A stretch of DNA of 64,000 nt, taken from the NCBI RefSeq assembly GCF_031755915.1, contig NC_083386.1, positions 7,750,001 through 7,814,000 of the forward strand. Reading direction: 5' to 3'. The notes beneath the pieces are model-generated. The model did no database searches. It was not told the DNA's origin and was given only the letters and a program-made list of their open reading frames with translations. Positions 11,708 to 22,936 of this stretch are shown here, one piece after another. The DNA is from Ziziphus jujuba (taxonomy: Eukaryota > Streptophyta > Magnoliopsida > Rosales > Rhamnaceae). The position numbers were made by a program, and so were the translations under genes. The stretch's first letter is position 1. Every line of letters starts with the position of its first letter.

Positions 11708-13677
11708 GACTACTCTCTTTATGTCTGATATTCTAGCTAGCTCTCCTTTTTCTATGCAATCTATAAAGAAGGCAGTGGTGGGCGGCTATGCACATAGAAA
11801 GTACCCAAGATAGAAATATATATATATAGAGAGAGGGAGAAATTTACATGGACCTAGTCGGTTGGGTAATTAATTAATTTAAGATTATTATACAGTAGAG
11901 TCCCAAAATCGTATTAGTCTACCAGAAGAAAAAAGACAAGAAGAAAATTGCATTTGAAGTCACTCAAATATTTGGAAAAATAGAACCACAAGGTTGATGG
12001 AAATTAAAGAGAAATTGATACACATTTTATAAGTCTCAATCATACTTCAAAGTACTTGGTTAAAATAAAGATACCCTGACTTTGTAGTACTTTTTTTTTG
12101 GGTAAAACCCTGACTTTGTAGTACTTGTTCAAACTTTCACATCCTCGTGCGAATCTAGAATATTCATCCTATTACCCTTAATATATGGATCACCATTACC
12201 CTAGACTTTGATTTTTAATTTCTTCATAGAGCCTCTCCACGTATATTATGTGTTTTTGAAGTGTATTTAATATTAGACTTCGAGATTCCTCCAAACAGCT
12301 TCGACGTTGGAAAGTCACTTTCGTAGGTTTCTTATGCCGGCCCATGGGAACACTGTCTGGTATTCTCTGTTTGGCCTTTGGCTTTTATTTGGTGTTTTCT
12401 GAGATCATTCATCGTCACCACCTTCTTTTTCCTTTACCCCATTTAATAAGGAAATGAATGTCTAGGTTATTCAATGAAGAAAGTCCATACATAAACATCA
12501 ATCATTTATCAATGTGCAACCCGAGTCCAAATTTCAAAGACGATGTGTGAAAGAGTTCACTCAAACATGGCGGCCAAACGCATTCATCATAAAAGCATTT
12601 CCAAGAGATTGTTGTTTATACGTCTAAATTTAGTAAGATAGTTAAATTTAAAATTGTTTTTTAATAATAATGTTAAAAAAATTATTTATAATTATTTATT
12701 AATCATATATTTTTTGTTTAATTTTTTTGGAAAAATATTGACTTTTTAAAAAAGAATTACTTTTTAAAAAAATTTATAAAGTCCCGTAGATTTATAAAAA
12801 ATAAAAGGTTATTTAATAATATTTATTATTATTATTTTTTTACCATGTTAGTTTAATAACATGTTTAGATAGATTTATTAAATATATTTTTTAAGTAGCT
12901 ATCCATTTTTTAATACAGTAACAACTTTAATAATATGCAAAACTATTGAAGATGATTTAAACTGCACAATATATTTAGCTCTTTAAAATAGTTCCTAATC
13001 GCCTTTACTGCTATCATATATTATATATAACTATAAATGTGTTTTTTAATTGTCTCTACTAATCCCATATACTATATATACCTATATCATAACATGGAAT
13101 ACAATTTTTTTTTAGTTTAATTTTTGACATGAACTTTGGTGTCTTTGAATAGATATACTAAAAGAAAAAAAATTCACCTTTTGTCAAAAAAAAAATGAAT
13201 ATGAGAAAATTCTTTTTTTTGTTTTTGTTTTTTGCTTAAAGAGAAAATAAATTCTTTTAGATAGTTTATCGAAATGCTACATGATATGTCAATTTCGTTA
13301 GTTATATGGTAATGGTTATCAATCATTAATTATTGTAGGTGTATAAACTCATTTTACAATCTAACATATTGAACGTATATGTTTGTGACAGAAAAACTAC
13401 ATGTAATTTTTTTTTTTAATTTGTATAATTTGATTTTTTTTTTTTTTTTAAAGCAGTAGCTTTGCTCAACAATGTATCTGAAAGTATTTTCCATTAAAAA
13501 AAGAAAAGAAAAGAAACAATACAGCTGGTGGAGATGCTAATTGGCAAAATTCCCACACAGACTAGTTACAAGTAAATCATGCTGACTGTTCACCAAAAAA
13601 AGGTGAATCATGCCTACTTTCAATGCCCAATTACTGGCCTTATAGGTTCAAGTTCAACTATGTACATTCTTTTTACC

Positions 13678-13713
<36 letters not shown>

Positions 13714-14058
13714 CAACTATGTGATGTCTATGAACATAGATGTTAAGAGATAAATGATCAAATCTATAAATGCAAAGCAAAGAATTTTTAAATCTAAAAA
13801 ATCTGAAAAGGTTACCAATTTAGTATTATGATTATGGCATAATTTACAGGACAAATTGCTTCATATATATTAGCAAAAAAAAATTAAAAAAAATTGCTTT
13901 ATATATATATATATAGATATAAAATGAAAAAGTTTATGAACAAATTAAAACTAGAACCCAAAAAAAAAAAAAGTTTAGGGGGTTCGATCCGACCATGATA
14001 TTTTAATTCGGACTATTACAACTCCTCAAGCGCAGAAGGGAAACCCCAAAGCAAAAGA
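11708..14058. other. Intergenic: UGT copy 2 promoter side and AT-rich spacer
   Basis: From 12290 to 12620 it resembles the upstream region of UGT copy 1 (5330-5600). The rest is AT-rich with homopolymers, including 34 consecutive A ending near 13710. No gene recognised. Confidence 0.5.
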
Positions 14059-16389
14059 ATGTGGAGGAAAGTGTTAAGCGGCGCAGTAAAGCAGCGGCCA
14101 TGGCGGCTTATACCAAACCGGAGGTCAAGCTCATCCTCCGTCTCCTCCGCCGTCAACTCCATGATTCTCCGCTCCCTCAAAGAACACTACCACGAAGTCT
14201 CCAAGATGACCCCCCCTCCTGTTCGTACCCTCCTCTCTCTCTCTCTCTCTCATTATATCTATTACATACATTTTATACACAGGCATATATGGATTTTACA
14301 TAGAGTTGTTTTCAATTCAATAAAAAAGTTGATTTTCTTTCTCTATTGTCGATTCCAACAAATGGGTATCAGAAAGTGAGCCCTCCTTCGCCTTTCACGG
14401 TCGTAAAGGGCTCTCTGGATGGAAACGGCCCGGTGCTAAGGCGAAGCTATGGCGAAGAGGAGGTTAGCATATCTGTAATGCGGTTGGCCAACATTATTCC
14501 TGGAGCTGGTGAGGATAGTGGTGATGGTGATGAGGATGGTGGGATTAACCAGCTGTTCCTTCATGTGGATGTTTCCAAGCCCGGACGGTCGGATTCTCTG
14601 CATTTTCTTTGTGGGTTATATCCTGATGCTCTGGGGATTCACTCTGTTTCCATGAGACCCAAGGTCAAGGCTGATTCGCTTTCCCTTGCGGTACCCAACA
14701 CCTACGATGGCCCTCTTTTCGAGTAAGGAAGATTGTTTCTTGTTTCTACTTGTAATTCTTACTTTTGTTTGCATAATGATAGTGAATAGAAAGAGAGTTA
14801 GGCTCTTTCAGATTGGTATTCTGAGAGCTTTCTAGTCTTTATCTATGTGGACAGTATTTGGAAACTTAACAGCAGTACAACCAAGTTATCCAAATAGAAC
14901 TAACTATTAGTTGAAGTTGCTAGTCAAATAACTAAAATAGTTGCTAGTCAGATAGTGATATGTCACATGACATGGCACTGTATTGTTTACCAGTGAATAT
15001 GCCTTGTTTGATGGTCTTATGCTCTGAAGGATAGTCAAAGAAGAAGGTTGAAGTGGGAGGTCTGGCTCTAGATTGGGTTGAGTGATGGGAAAGAATTAAT
15101 CAAAGACCTTAATCTAGTAAGGGCTGTTGTAGATGATTGCAATTGCCCTTTTAGGATAAGGGCTGTTTGATTTGACTTTATGCTTTCTTCTGGGTGCAGT
15201 CACCTATGAATATTGCCCTATATTTTTGGCGGCTTTTGTACAACTTCAGAGGAAAATCGAGGTTTAAGCTTTGGGAAAGTCATTTCTTGTTAGAAGTTCA
15301 TAATTGAATAGTTTAAGGTTTTGGGATTTCATTTCTGGTTTTGTGCTGGCTGGAAGAGGGCTTAACAACTTCGAAGAGAAAGATCAATATATAAGCTCTG
15401 TGTTTGAGTGACTGAAGAGGCTTCTTTTGACTAAAAACTTAAGTTTTAATGTTTGTCTGTGTTACTCATCTTCAAAAAATCTCTTCACTATTAAGTGTGG
15501 GCCTTAAGAGTGTTGATATCAGGCTTAATGTAGTATCTACTCTTAAATAAAGTATGAACCAAATGTAATAATTTTTTTCATTCACAGTTTGATACAATGT
15601 GTAGAACATAGATAACCGTAATTGTTATCCTTAGCTATAGGGATGCATCGATCATTAACTGTCCATAAAATGCAATGACATGATGATTCTTGACTCTCAT
15701 CCTTAAAAAACCCAATATTTCTTTCCAACCATAATGTGCAAAAGAAAACCAAAATTGCCCCTCTTTTGCTGAATCTGTGGAAAGAATTATCAGCTTTCAC
15801 TGTATGAAAAGGTTTCAGCCTAAGTTTTAAGGCTTTTTTTTTTTTTTTTTTTTTTTTATAAATTTTTTTAGCACTATATATTATAGTGGCTTCTCAAAGA
15901 TTATATGTAATTAATATCTGGTGATTGCACTATATGAAATTACATGGGTAAATGTTGTCTTAGGTAATTCTGATTCTTGGATCAAATGTTCTTGAAGCTA
16001 CGATGCATTGCTATTGGAATGATTATTCCACTTTGTGGTTTCTCTAATATTCATTAGGATGCAGATAGTGGATCTTTGTTCCTTTTCTTTTTCCTTTTTC
16101 CTTTTTTTTTTTAATTACCCTTTGATTCTGTATAAATAGAAAATGGCTTTTAATTATATTGCATGATAACTTTTTCAATATTTGACGTCAATTTTTACCA
16201 ATTGGCAGAGATCTGGATGAAAGGATGAGAGATGCATTTCACAGCTACATAGAAGAGCGAGGTGTGAATGATAGTCTCTTTCCATTTCTTCAAGCATGGC
16301 TGTATGTAAAAGATCATCGAAATCTAATGCGTTGGTTCAAATCAGTAGGAACATTCATCAATGAAAATAAATCAGCTAAAGACACTTAA
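14059..16389 (+). CDS. Mitochondrial acidic protein MAM33/p32-like (mitochondrial glycoprotein family)
   Basis: Three exons join in frame: 14059-14220, 14373-14722 and 16209-16389, giving 230 residues. Junctions are CCTCCT|GTTCGT, TATCAG|AAAGTG, TTCGA|GTAAGG and GGCAG|AGATCT. The product begins with an Arg/Ser-rich, acid-free stretch typical of a mitochondrial presequence (MWRKVLSGAVKQRPWRLIP). It continues with family words KMTPPP-KVSPPSPFTVVKG, a DSGDGDED acidic loop, LFLHVDVSKPG, a LYPDAL segment, and ends FEDLDERM...YIEERGVNDSLFPFLQAWLYVKDHR...WFKSVGTFI. This final part is the conserved C-terminal helix pair of the p32/gC1qBP/MAM33 fold, which forms a trimeric acidic ring in the mitochondrial matrix. 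Plant members are implicated in respiratory-complex and RNA/splicing functions; the exact role here is not visible. Intron 2 (about 1.5 kb) contains a retroelement relic. Confidence 0.9.
15582..15800 (-). pseudogene. LINE-derived fragment inside an intron
   Basis: The minus-strand translation contains FFCTLWLERNIGFFKDES, which resembles the LW-x-ERN-x-R-x-F segment at the C-terminal end of plant LINE ORF2 proteins. Nothing else of an element is visible. It lies in intron 2 of the MAM33-like gene in antisense orientation, so it is probably an old intronic insertion. Confidence 0.45.
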
Positions 16390-18300
16390 ATTTATGAGGT
16401 AGTTTAAAAAAAGATGTATCTATCAGCTGTGATGCTAGATTGCTTCCAGTTGAGTTATGCATCTTCAACATGGCTTGGTTGTGAGTACATTGTTACAGTT
16501 TTGTAAAAGAAATGCAGGTACAGGCTAGTATTTCTCCTGTTTTTGTAATAGATATTTATGATGTTTTGACATTTTATGCTGTTTTTGCAAAACATTCTTG
16601 TCATTGGCGGTGTATATAAATTCCCATATTTATATCTCGAGGAATACGATTTGGTAGGACTTTGATAACTGATAGTCTAGCATGAAGTGCGACTGCAAAT
16701 GATGAAAAAGCAATGGATCTAATTGAAATGAAGGTCGAACATCATCTTTGTATTCCATTTTGTAACTATGTTCTTTATGAATTAATTTGCAGAAACTTCT
16801 CTGCTGGCCATCTTTGCTATTTTCTGGATTTGCCCTTCTTGTTGTCTATGCTACATCTTGAATTCCATCTTGCTTGTTTGTTTGGTTTTGTGCCTCATGT
16901 TATAATACCTTTTTCATTGTTCCTTCAAAAATTAATCTCTGAAAAATGATTGTCGGGTCATTGAAATCATTTGGTTGGACAAATTACTAGGATTGTCTAA
17001 TGTTTTTAGACTTAATCATGGTAAAGCATGCATTTGCAATCCATATGGTATTATGCTCCAGAGTTCCATAATAAACTATTCTGTGCTGAATTTTCTGTTT
17101 ATAAGGAATTAGACCTTTGCTGTATACAAATTCTTGCCCTGATTTTGCCAGCATTGATTCTGGAAAAATGTTCGAGTTCTGAAACAGTACTGATACTTCT
17201 TTCGAGTGTTCGAACATTTTAGCCCATTCCCCCTTTATAGAAGAGCTTGGTTTTGTTGTTTAACTCTAAATTTTATGAGTCTTGTATTTTGATGCATTGC
17301 TTATTTATATTTTTCCATCAAACTTCTATATGTAGTTTAGTAGAGCGTCATTTGCACTTAATTTTTTACCTTCTCGTTAATATCTACTTTCTTAATTAAA
17401 TTGCTTATGTTACATTTGTTATCAATTTGACATCAAGACTGAAATTTACTTGTTTGGCCGTGTACAATTTCTATGCCAAAGTTATTTTTCCTACATTCTC
17501 CTTCTATATGTGCTCAAGTTATTTGCCAGTTTTTTCCCCTTACATTCTGTTCTTTCCATTTGCCAGTTTTCCATTCTATTCTATCTGTGCTTAAGTCAAT
17601 TTCTATGCCAAAGTTTGCTAAAGGCATTGCTGGGAAACATGGTTCTACATTAGAGGAAATTTGAGGCTAGAATCGTGTGTCCTAAGATCAAGAAGGTTGC
17701 AAATATATTTGGAAAAACTGAAACGAAAAACCTGACTTTGTATTTTTTTCTTTTTTTCTTTTTTTCTTTTTTTCTTTTTTTCTTTTTTTTTTCCTTTTTT
17801 GTGTTTTTTTGAGCGTGTGTATAACAACCCTGATTAACATTACTTAGGCTCCGGATAAAGGAAAATGTGATGGGCTATCAAGTACATTGTAATTATTTAT
17901 AGCAGTTGGGATTTGGGAAGAAATCATAATTCATAGTTGCAGCCCTTGTAGAAGGATGATAATCTGATACTTTGAAACAATATTGATTGTAGGAAGCCCG
18001 AAAACCATTACCACACAATTATTTATGGGGTTTCATTTGAATTTAGTTATTATTATTTTGTTAGTGCTTGGAGAGAGAAGGGGGTAAAAAAGTTGGAATG
18101 GGTGTTCAGAATCCATCATAATTCAATTGAAGGTGCAGATCTCTAACATAGCAAATGGGCCTTATAAGAAAATGCCTGCTTGGAAAATTTCCTGAACCTG
18201 TAGGAGCTAAGCAAAATATGGCAGCTTCATGCTTCAATTTACTTTGAAGTTTATAATTCTTCATCTCAAGCAACTTCAGAATCTCCATAGTTGTTAATGT
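16390..18300. other. 3' UTR of the MAM33-like gene, then spacer
   Basis: The first 200 or so bases after the stop are probably the 3' UTR. The rest has no recognisable gene; the short open frames are rich in Phe/Leu/Ser from T-rich DNA. A pyrimidine (T)nC repeat lies at about 17745-17800. Confidence 0.5.
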
Positions 18301-18303
18301 GAA

Positions 18304-18475
18304 GAAGATATCACATGGAATTCATTGATGGTATAAATTGCATTTTGAAGTGAAATTCTTTGGTTGCCATTATTGGTTTCTCTAATTTAAGAAGATATCA
18401 CATGGAATCCATTGATGGTATAAATTCCATTTTGAAGTGAAATCCTTTGGTTGCCATTATTGGTTTCTCTAATTT
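18304..18475. repeat. 87-bp direct tandem duplication
   Basis: The word GAAGATATCACATGGAAT and the 80 bases after it (through TTGGTTTCTCTAATTT) occur at 18304 and again at 18391, with only a few substitutions. The low divergence suggests a fairly recent duplication. Confidence 0.85.
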
Positions 18476-18754
18476 TTTACATAACAGTTTGCTGAGAGTG
18501 GCAGTAGGTTGCAGGTGAAGTATTCAAGAATAATTGGTAGAAATAACATTTCCTGAGTTGTAGATTGATTCTTTGTGTTTTGCCTAGAGAGTGTTTTTAT
18601 CGTGGTTACACATTTTAATAATTTCTAGAAGTGTTCTTGTTTGACACAAGGAAAGTTCTCTCTTTTTCAATAATAAAGTTTTGTTTTTTTCTAGTGGAGG
18701 CTTAGTCGGCTCAGTATTGATCTTAGGCATGTCATTTTTACTCGGGGCATTTAC

Positions 18755-18798
<44 letters not shown>

Positions 18799-20165
18799 TT
18801 TCCAATCCCCAATATGTTTATGTATATAATAGTCAATGATAGAGAACATAAGGCATTTATATAGTCAACCAAAATGTTCCACTTTATTATTATTAGGGGC
18901 AATTGGCATTAAATGTGTGCATTTCAGAATGATTATTGCTCACCATTTCCTGTCAATGTCGACTATCATGTCAAAACTGTAGATTATGGACTTATACACC
19001 TTAGTCAACTCATTTTAAGACTATATGTATATGTGTGTATAGGTATATATATTTTGGATGGTCTCTGATGTGTGTGCTTTTTTTTTTTTTTTTTTTTTTG
19101 GATGTGTGCTTTTGTGAATGATGTTGGCCTCCATATTATTTTTAGTGTTGTCCATTATTTCAACTCTTAAATGGTGGGTTTTCCAGGAAAATAAGAAAAG
19201 TGAGATGATTAGGAAAGGAACTTCTAGACCTCATAATAAAATGGATAGCATTTGAAATCCATTTTGTTCACACGCTATGATGATACAAGAGGACCAGTCA
19301 CGCTTTCTTGCATCTCACTTAGACCTAAATATACATAAATGTTACAGAAGTTTGACTATCAATCACTTTTTCTTTTTTCTTTTTTCTTTTTTTCTTTCTT
19401 TTTTTAAAGGATTGGTGCCAGTGCTGTTTGTATGTGGTTGAAAGCATGAGTGCTATTTTATGGATTTTTGATAATGTTGATTGATGTGGAGTATTAAGAC
19501 TTCTAAGACATGTGACTAAAAGCTCAATATAGAGAGCCTTTTTTATTTATTTATTTATTTATTTGGTAATAACAAGATCAATATGGAGTTGGTATGGTAT
19601 ACCAACCAAGATATGGTTTTGGGTATGTAGATATATCTCTTGGATTGCTCTTTCAAAGATTATTTAGGTTAATTGAATTGTTGGGAATTTATAAAGTTAC
19701 TTAAAATTGTAAATATTATCTCTCATGTATGATTTAAAAGGATTAATGATAATTATATAAATGTTTATATATATTCGAAAGTGATTTTCAGCCTCCAAAA
19801 TGTTTGCTATTTTTAAAGGATTGATTTTGAGAGATTAAAATATAGATTAGATCCCGTTAACTTTTCTTTTCTTCTTTATCTTATTATTATTATTATTATT
19901 ATTTTTTTTTTTTTTGGGTAATATTTTGATACAACGGTTTGGGTACACTAGAAGTTGGTCTCTATACCAAAAATGCTCTCAAACTGTATGAAACCTATAA
20001 AATGATAATTATTTTTTGTCCACACTTAAAACAATAATTAAAAAAAATTCTCCATTCCATAAAAAATTAAATAAATTCCACCATAGAATTAAATAAAAGG
20101 AAATACTGACGCAAATCAATATTGGACGATATTCTTTGTCATTTATTTTATTATTGTCTTTTTTC

Positions 20166-20199
<34 letters not shown>

Positions 20200-21160
20200 G
20201 GGTATGAAATGTCACTTATTATTATTATTATTTATTCTTATACTTTTATGTTTATGGTGTATAGTTTATGTTGGGGTGGTGATGGTCGGTCACAGCCATT
20301 ATCATACAAAATTAGGTTGGTTAATTCATCGTTATCATTATCTAAATTTCGAAATAATATAATTCTATAAATATGAACATGCATCATAACATGTGGCAGA
20401 TTATCATGGTTTTGGAGGCTCAATCCAGTGAAACCCCTTATTATTAATAATATGATGTGTCTTGGGAAAAAAAAAAAAAAAATCTTTTTAGGTCACAAAT
20501 AGATGGCCAAATGGCATTCCTATAAATGTATCGAACCCATGATTTTATAGAAGTAGATTTAAAAGACATACTAAGTGAATCAATTTCGTTTACCATGTAT
20601 ATTGTGGTGTTAGGAGCTTCTTTCTTAATTTTATTATTTTCTACTTGTTTTATATATATAGCATTAATTATTAATGTTTTTGTTTTTTTTTTTTTCTTGA
20701 ATCTAATAAGTCAATGGGACTGAAATGGAGCTTATGCATGCTTGACTTTAAAAAAATAAAAAAAAGAAGAAAGAAAAACGCATACTTGACTTTGTGCAAA
20801 AGAAAAGCACCGAAATTAATGTAGGGTAACATTAATTTTTGAGTCTTGACAAGTGTTAGGTAATTGACTCTTTTTTTTTTTTTTTTTGGTGGATAAAGAT
20901 GTATGGCAATTGAAACACCGTTCTTTTTTTTAGGAAAAAAAATTTGCGCCAAATTTTAGTTTGGGATTTATATATATACATATATTATGAATTAGGTTGG
21001 AGTTTATATGGGTAATCATTCAATATTATTATATTATTACTTTTAGGTTGATTTTTTTTTTTTTTTTTTTTGCTTGGTAAATAAAACTGCCTTGACAGCA
21101 CAAAAGATACTTTTAGGTTGCTTTATTATGGCTATATATATATATATATATATACACATT
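18476..21160. other. Intergenic, low-complexity rich
   Basis: No gene recognised. Contains (TA)n at 18757-18798, poly-T tracts at 19079 and 20188, TTTA repeats at 19544-19563, TTA repeats at 19880-19902 and TTTTC repeats near 20160-20190. Confidence 0.5.
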
Positions 21161-21644
21161 AGAAGTGCTATGAAAAGCACCTGTTCGCACCACATGAAAA
21201 AGATTTGAACGTCCATTTTCTTCATCCGTTTAATGAAACGGTGCGTTTGCACTTATTTTAAAAAATAAAAAATAAAACAAAACACATTCATTATGTGATT
21301 TACTGAAACGGTGCATTGACACCTATTTTCAACAAGGAAAAAAAAAAACAGCTCCAGGGTGAGCAGATCGAAAAATGCAGAGTGAGAGAGGAAGAGAAGG
21401 AATATGAAAATGCTAGAGCTGTTGGATGGCAGAGAAGGAACCTGAAAGTGGGTGAGCTGTTGGAACTGGTTTAGGTAGTTAGGAAAGAAAGGAAAAGAGG
21501 AACAAGCTGGAGCTGGAGTTGGGCAGCAGAGAAAGAATGAACCTGGAGCTGATTTTAATAGGTGCAAACGCATCGTTTCATTAAACAGGCGAAGAAAATG
21601 GACATTCAGGTCCTTTCCGTGTGGTGCGGACAGGTCCACTTCAG
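21161..21644. mobile_element. Long-TIR non-autonomous element (Mutator-like)
   Basis: The first roughly 95 bp (21161-21260) and last roughly 90 bp (21555-21644) are inverted repeats of each other. CTGTTCGCACCACATG, GTCCATTTTCTTC, GTTTAATGAAACGGTGCG and TTTGCACTTATT on the left pair with the reverse complements of the right end (CTGTCCGCACCACACG, GTCCATTTTCTTCG, GTTTAATGAAACGATGCG, TTTGCACCTATT). A partial third copy of the word TGAAACGGTGCATTGACACC lies inside at 21303. There is no transposase, and TA-rich DNA at both edges hides the target-site duplication. Long TIRs suggest a Mutator-like (MULE) deletion derivative; a hAT or other class is not excluded. Confidence 0.75.
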
Positions 21645-22704
21645 ATATATACATATATGTGTGAGTCATATTATGTGCTAGTGTAGTAACAAATTGAGTT
21701 AATATCATTCGAAGAACCTAGCTAGCTAGGTGGAAATGTTTTTAGTACTAATGCATATATTGATCAATCATTCAATACTAAGAAATATTAAAGAAAAATA
21801 TCATCACAATTGAAAGTCATCGAGATAAATAACTGCTACACTAATAGAAAAATTGCACTTGCACTCTTTTTAATTTTATATCAAAAATCAACAACTCTAG
21901 TTTCAATTTTTTCTCACTCAAACGTCAAAACCCATCATCATTTAAGAATAAATTTTACCAAAAGAAAAGGGTTGTAATAAATAAATGAATATGGTGAAAG
22001 ACAAAATTTTAAATTTTTATAACTGTCAAAAAAAATTAATTGAATGGAAATTATGCAATATTGGGAGGGACTGGCAAAAGTTTTATAGTTAATAAAAACA
22101 CGTGGCGAAATTAGGGAAGATTTTCTTTAAAAATAATAAAAGAAAATTAGAGAGGATATATATAAGACATAAATGAAGGATAGTGACTGTGCGGTCATAA
22201 GATGTTTGTATGATACAAGTGGGTTTGGCATTATATTGCAGTCCCCGAGATGATATTCTGCACGTTTTCAATATAGGTATCAAGTCAGCATGTTAGAATA
22301 GTGTACATATATATATATATTTTATTGGCTTATCATTGTTTGCTAAAGTTTTTAATTTTTAATTAAAATGACATTTTTATTCATATTTTGTCTAATAAAA
22401 TTAATTTAGTTAATATATTATTTACATTTAATATTTAAGAGATTGTAGATCAGCATAGAAAAATTTGTTGGATATGATCCTTATCCATACATAATACATA
22501 GTATGACAAAAATATCCGATAAAAGAGAATTAATATATTATCATTTCTATCCCAACCCAAAGCTAAACATATCAAAATGATATAAGCCACATATATAATG
22601 TACCAAAAAAAATATATATATGATCCCCTATATGGTCCCTTAAAAGATAAACCATTGAAACTGAATGAATTGATTAATTTTTTTTCTAGAAAGGAAAAAT
22701 ATAA
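21645..22704. other. Intergenic, no gene seen
   Basis: AT-rich spacer with no conserved coding motif. Confidence 0.5.
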
Positions 22705-22936
22705 AGGGATGTATTCAATTTATAGTTTTATAGATTTAAAATGAGTTATAAATTTTAAAAAATTTAATGGATTGTTATGAAATTCCATAGATTTTATAAA
22801 AAATTTATAAGAATCTAATAAAATATTTTTATAAAATCCATTAAAATTTGAAAATTTACTTGGACTCCTTCAAAATTTAAATAGAATATTTTTAGACTTT
22901 TAAAAATTTTTAAAATTATAAATTAAATACACTTCC
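22705..22936. mobile_element. MITE of about 232 bp
   Basis: The ends are imperfect inverted repeats: left GGGATGTATTCAATTTATA, right reverse complement GGAAGTGTATTTAATTTATA. The element is flanked on both sides by TAAA/TAA, compatible with a short target-site duplication. The interior is AT-rich and can fold back on itself. It has no coding capacity. The family (PIF/Harbinger or hAT type) cannot be fixed by eye. Confidence 0.65.

Noticed and set aside
13970..14000. GGGTTCGATCC word resembling a tRNA B box
   Set aside because: No A box at the right distance and no tRNA stems in the preceding AT-rich bases.
16713..17222. ORFs after the MAM33-like gene (hydrophobic 78-codon frame and neighbours)
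   Set aside because: T-rich DNA gives Leu/Phe-rich frames by chance; no motif, no splice partners.
21253..21708. 151-codon minus-strand ORF
   Set aside because: It spans the core and right inverted end of the long-TIR element, has no conserved motif and ends in Phe-rich low-complexity sequence.
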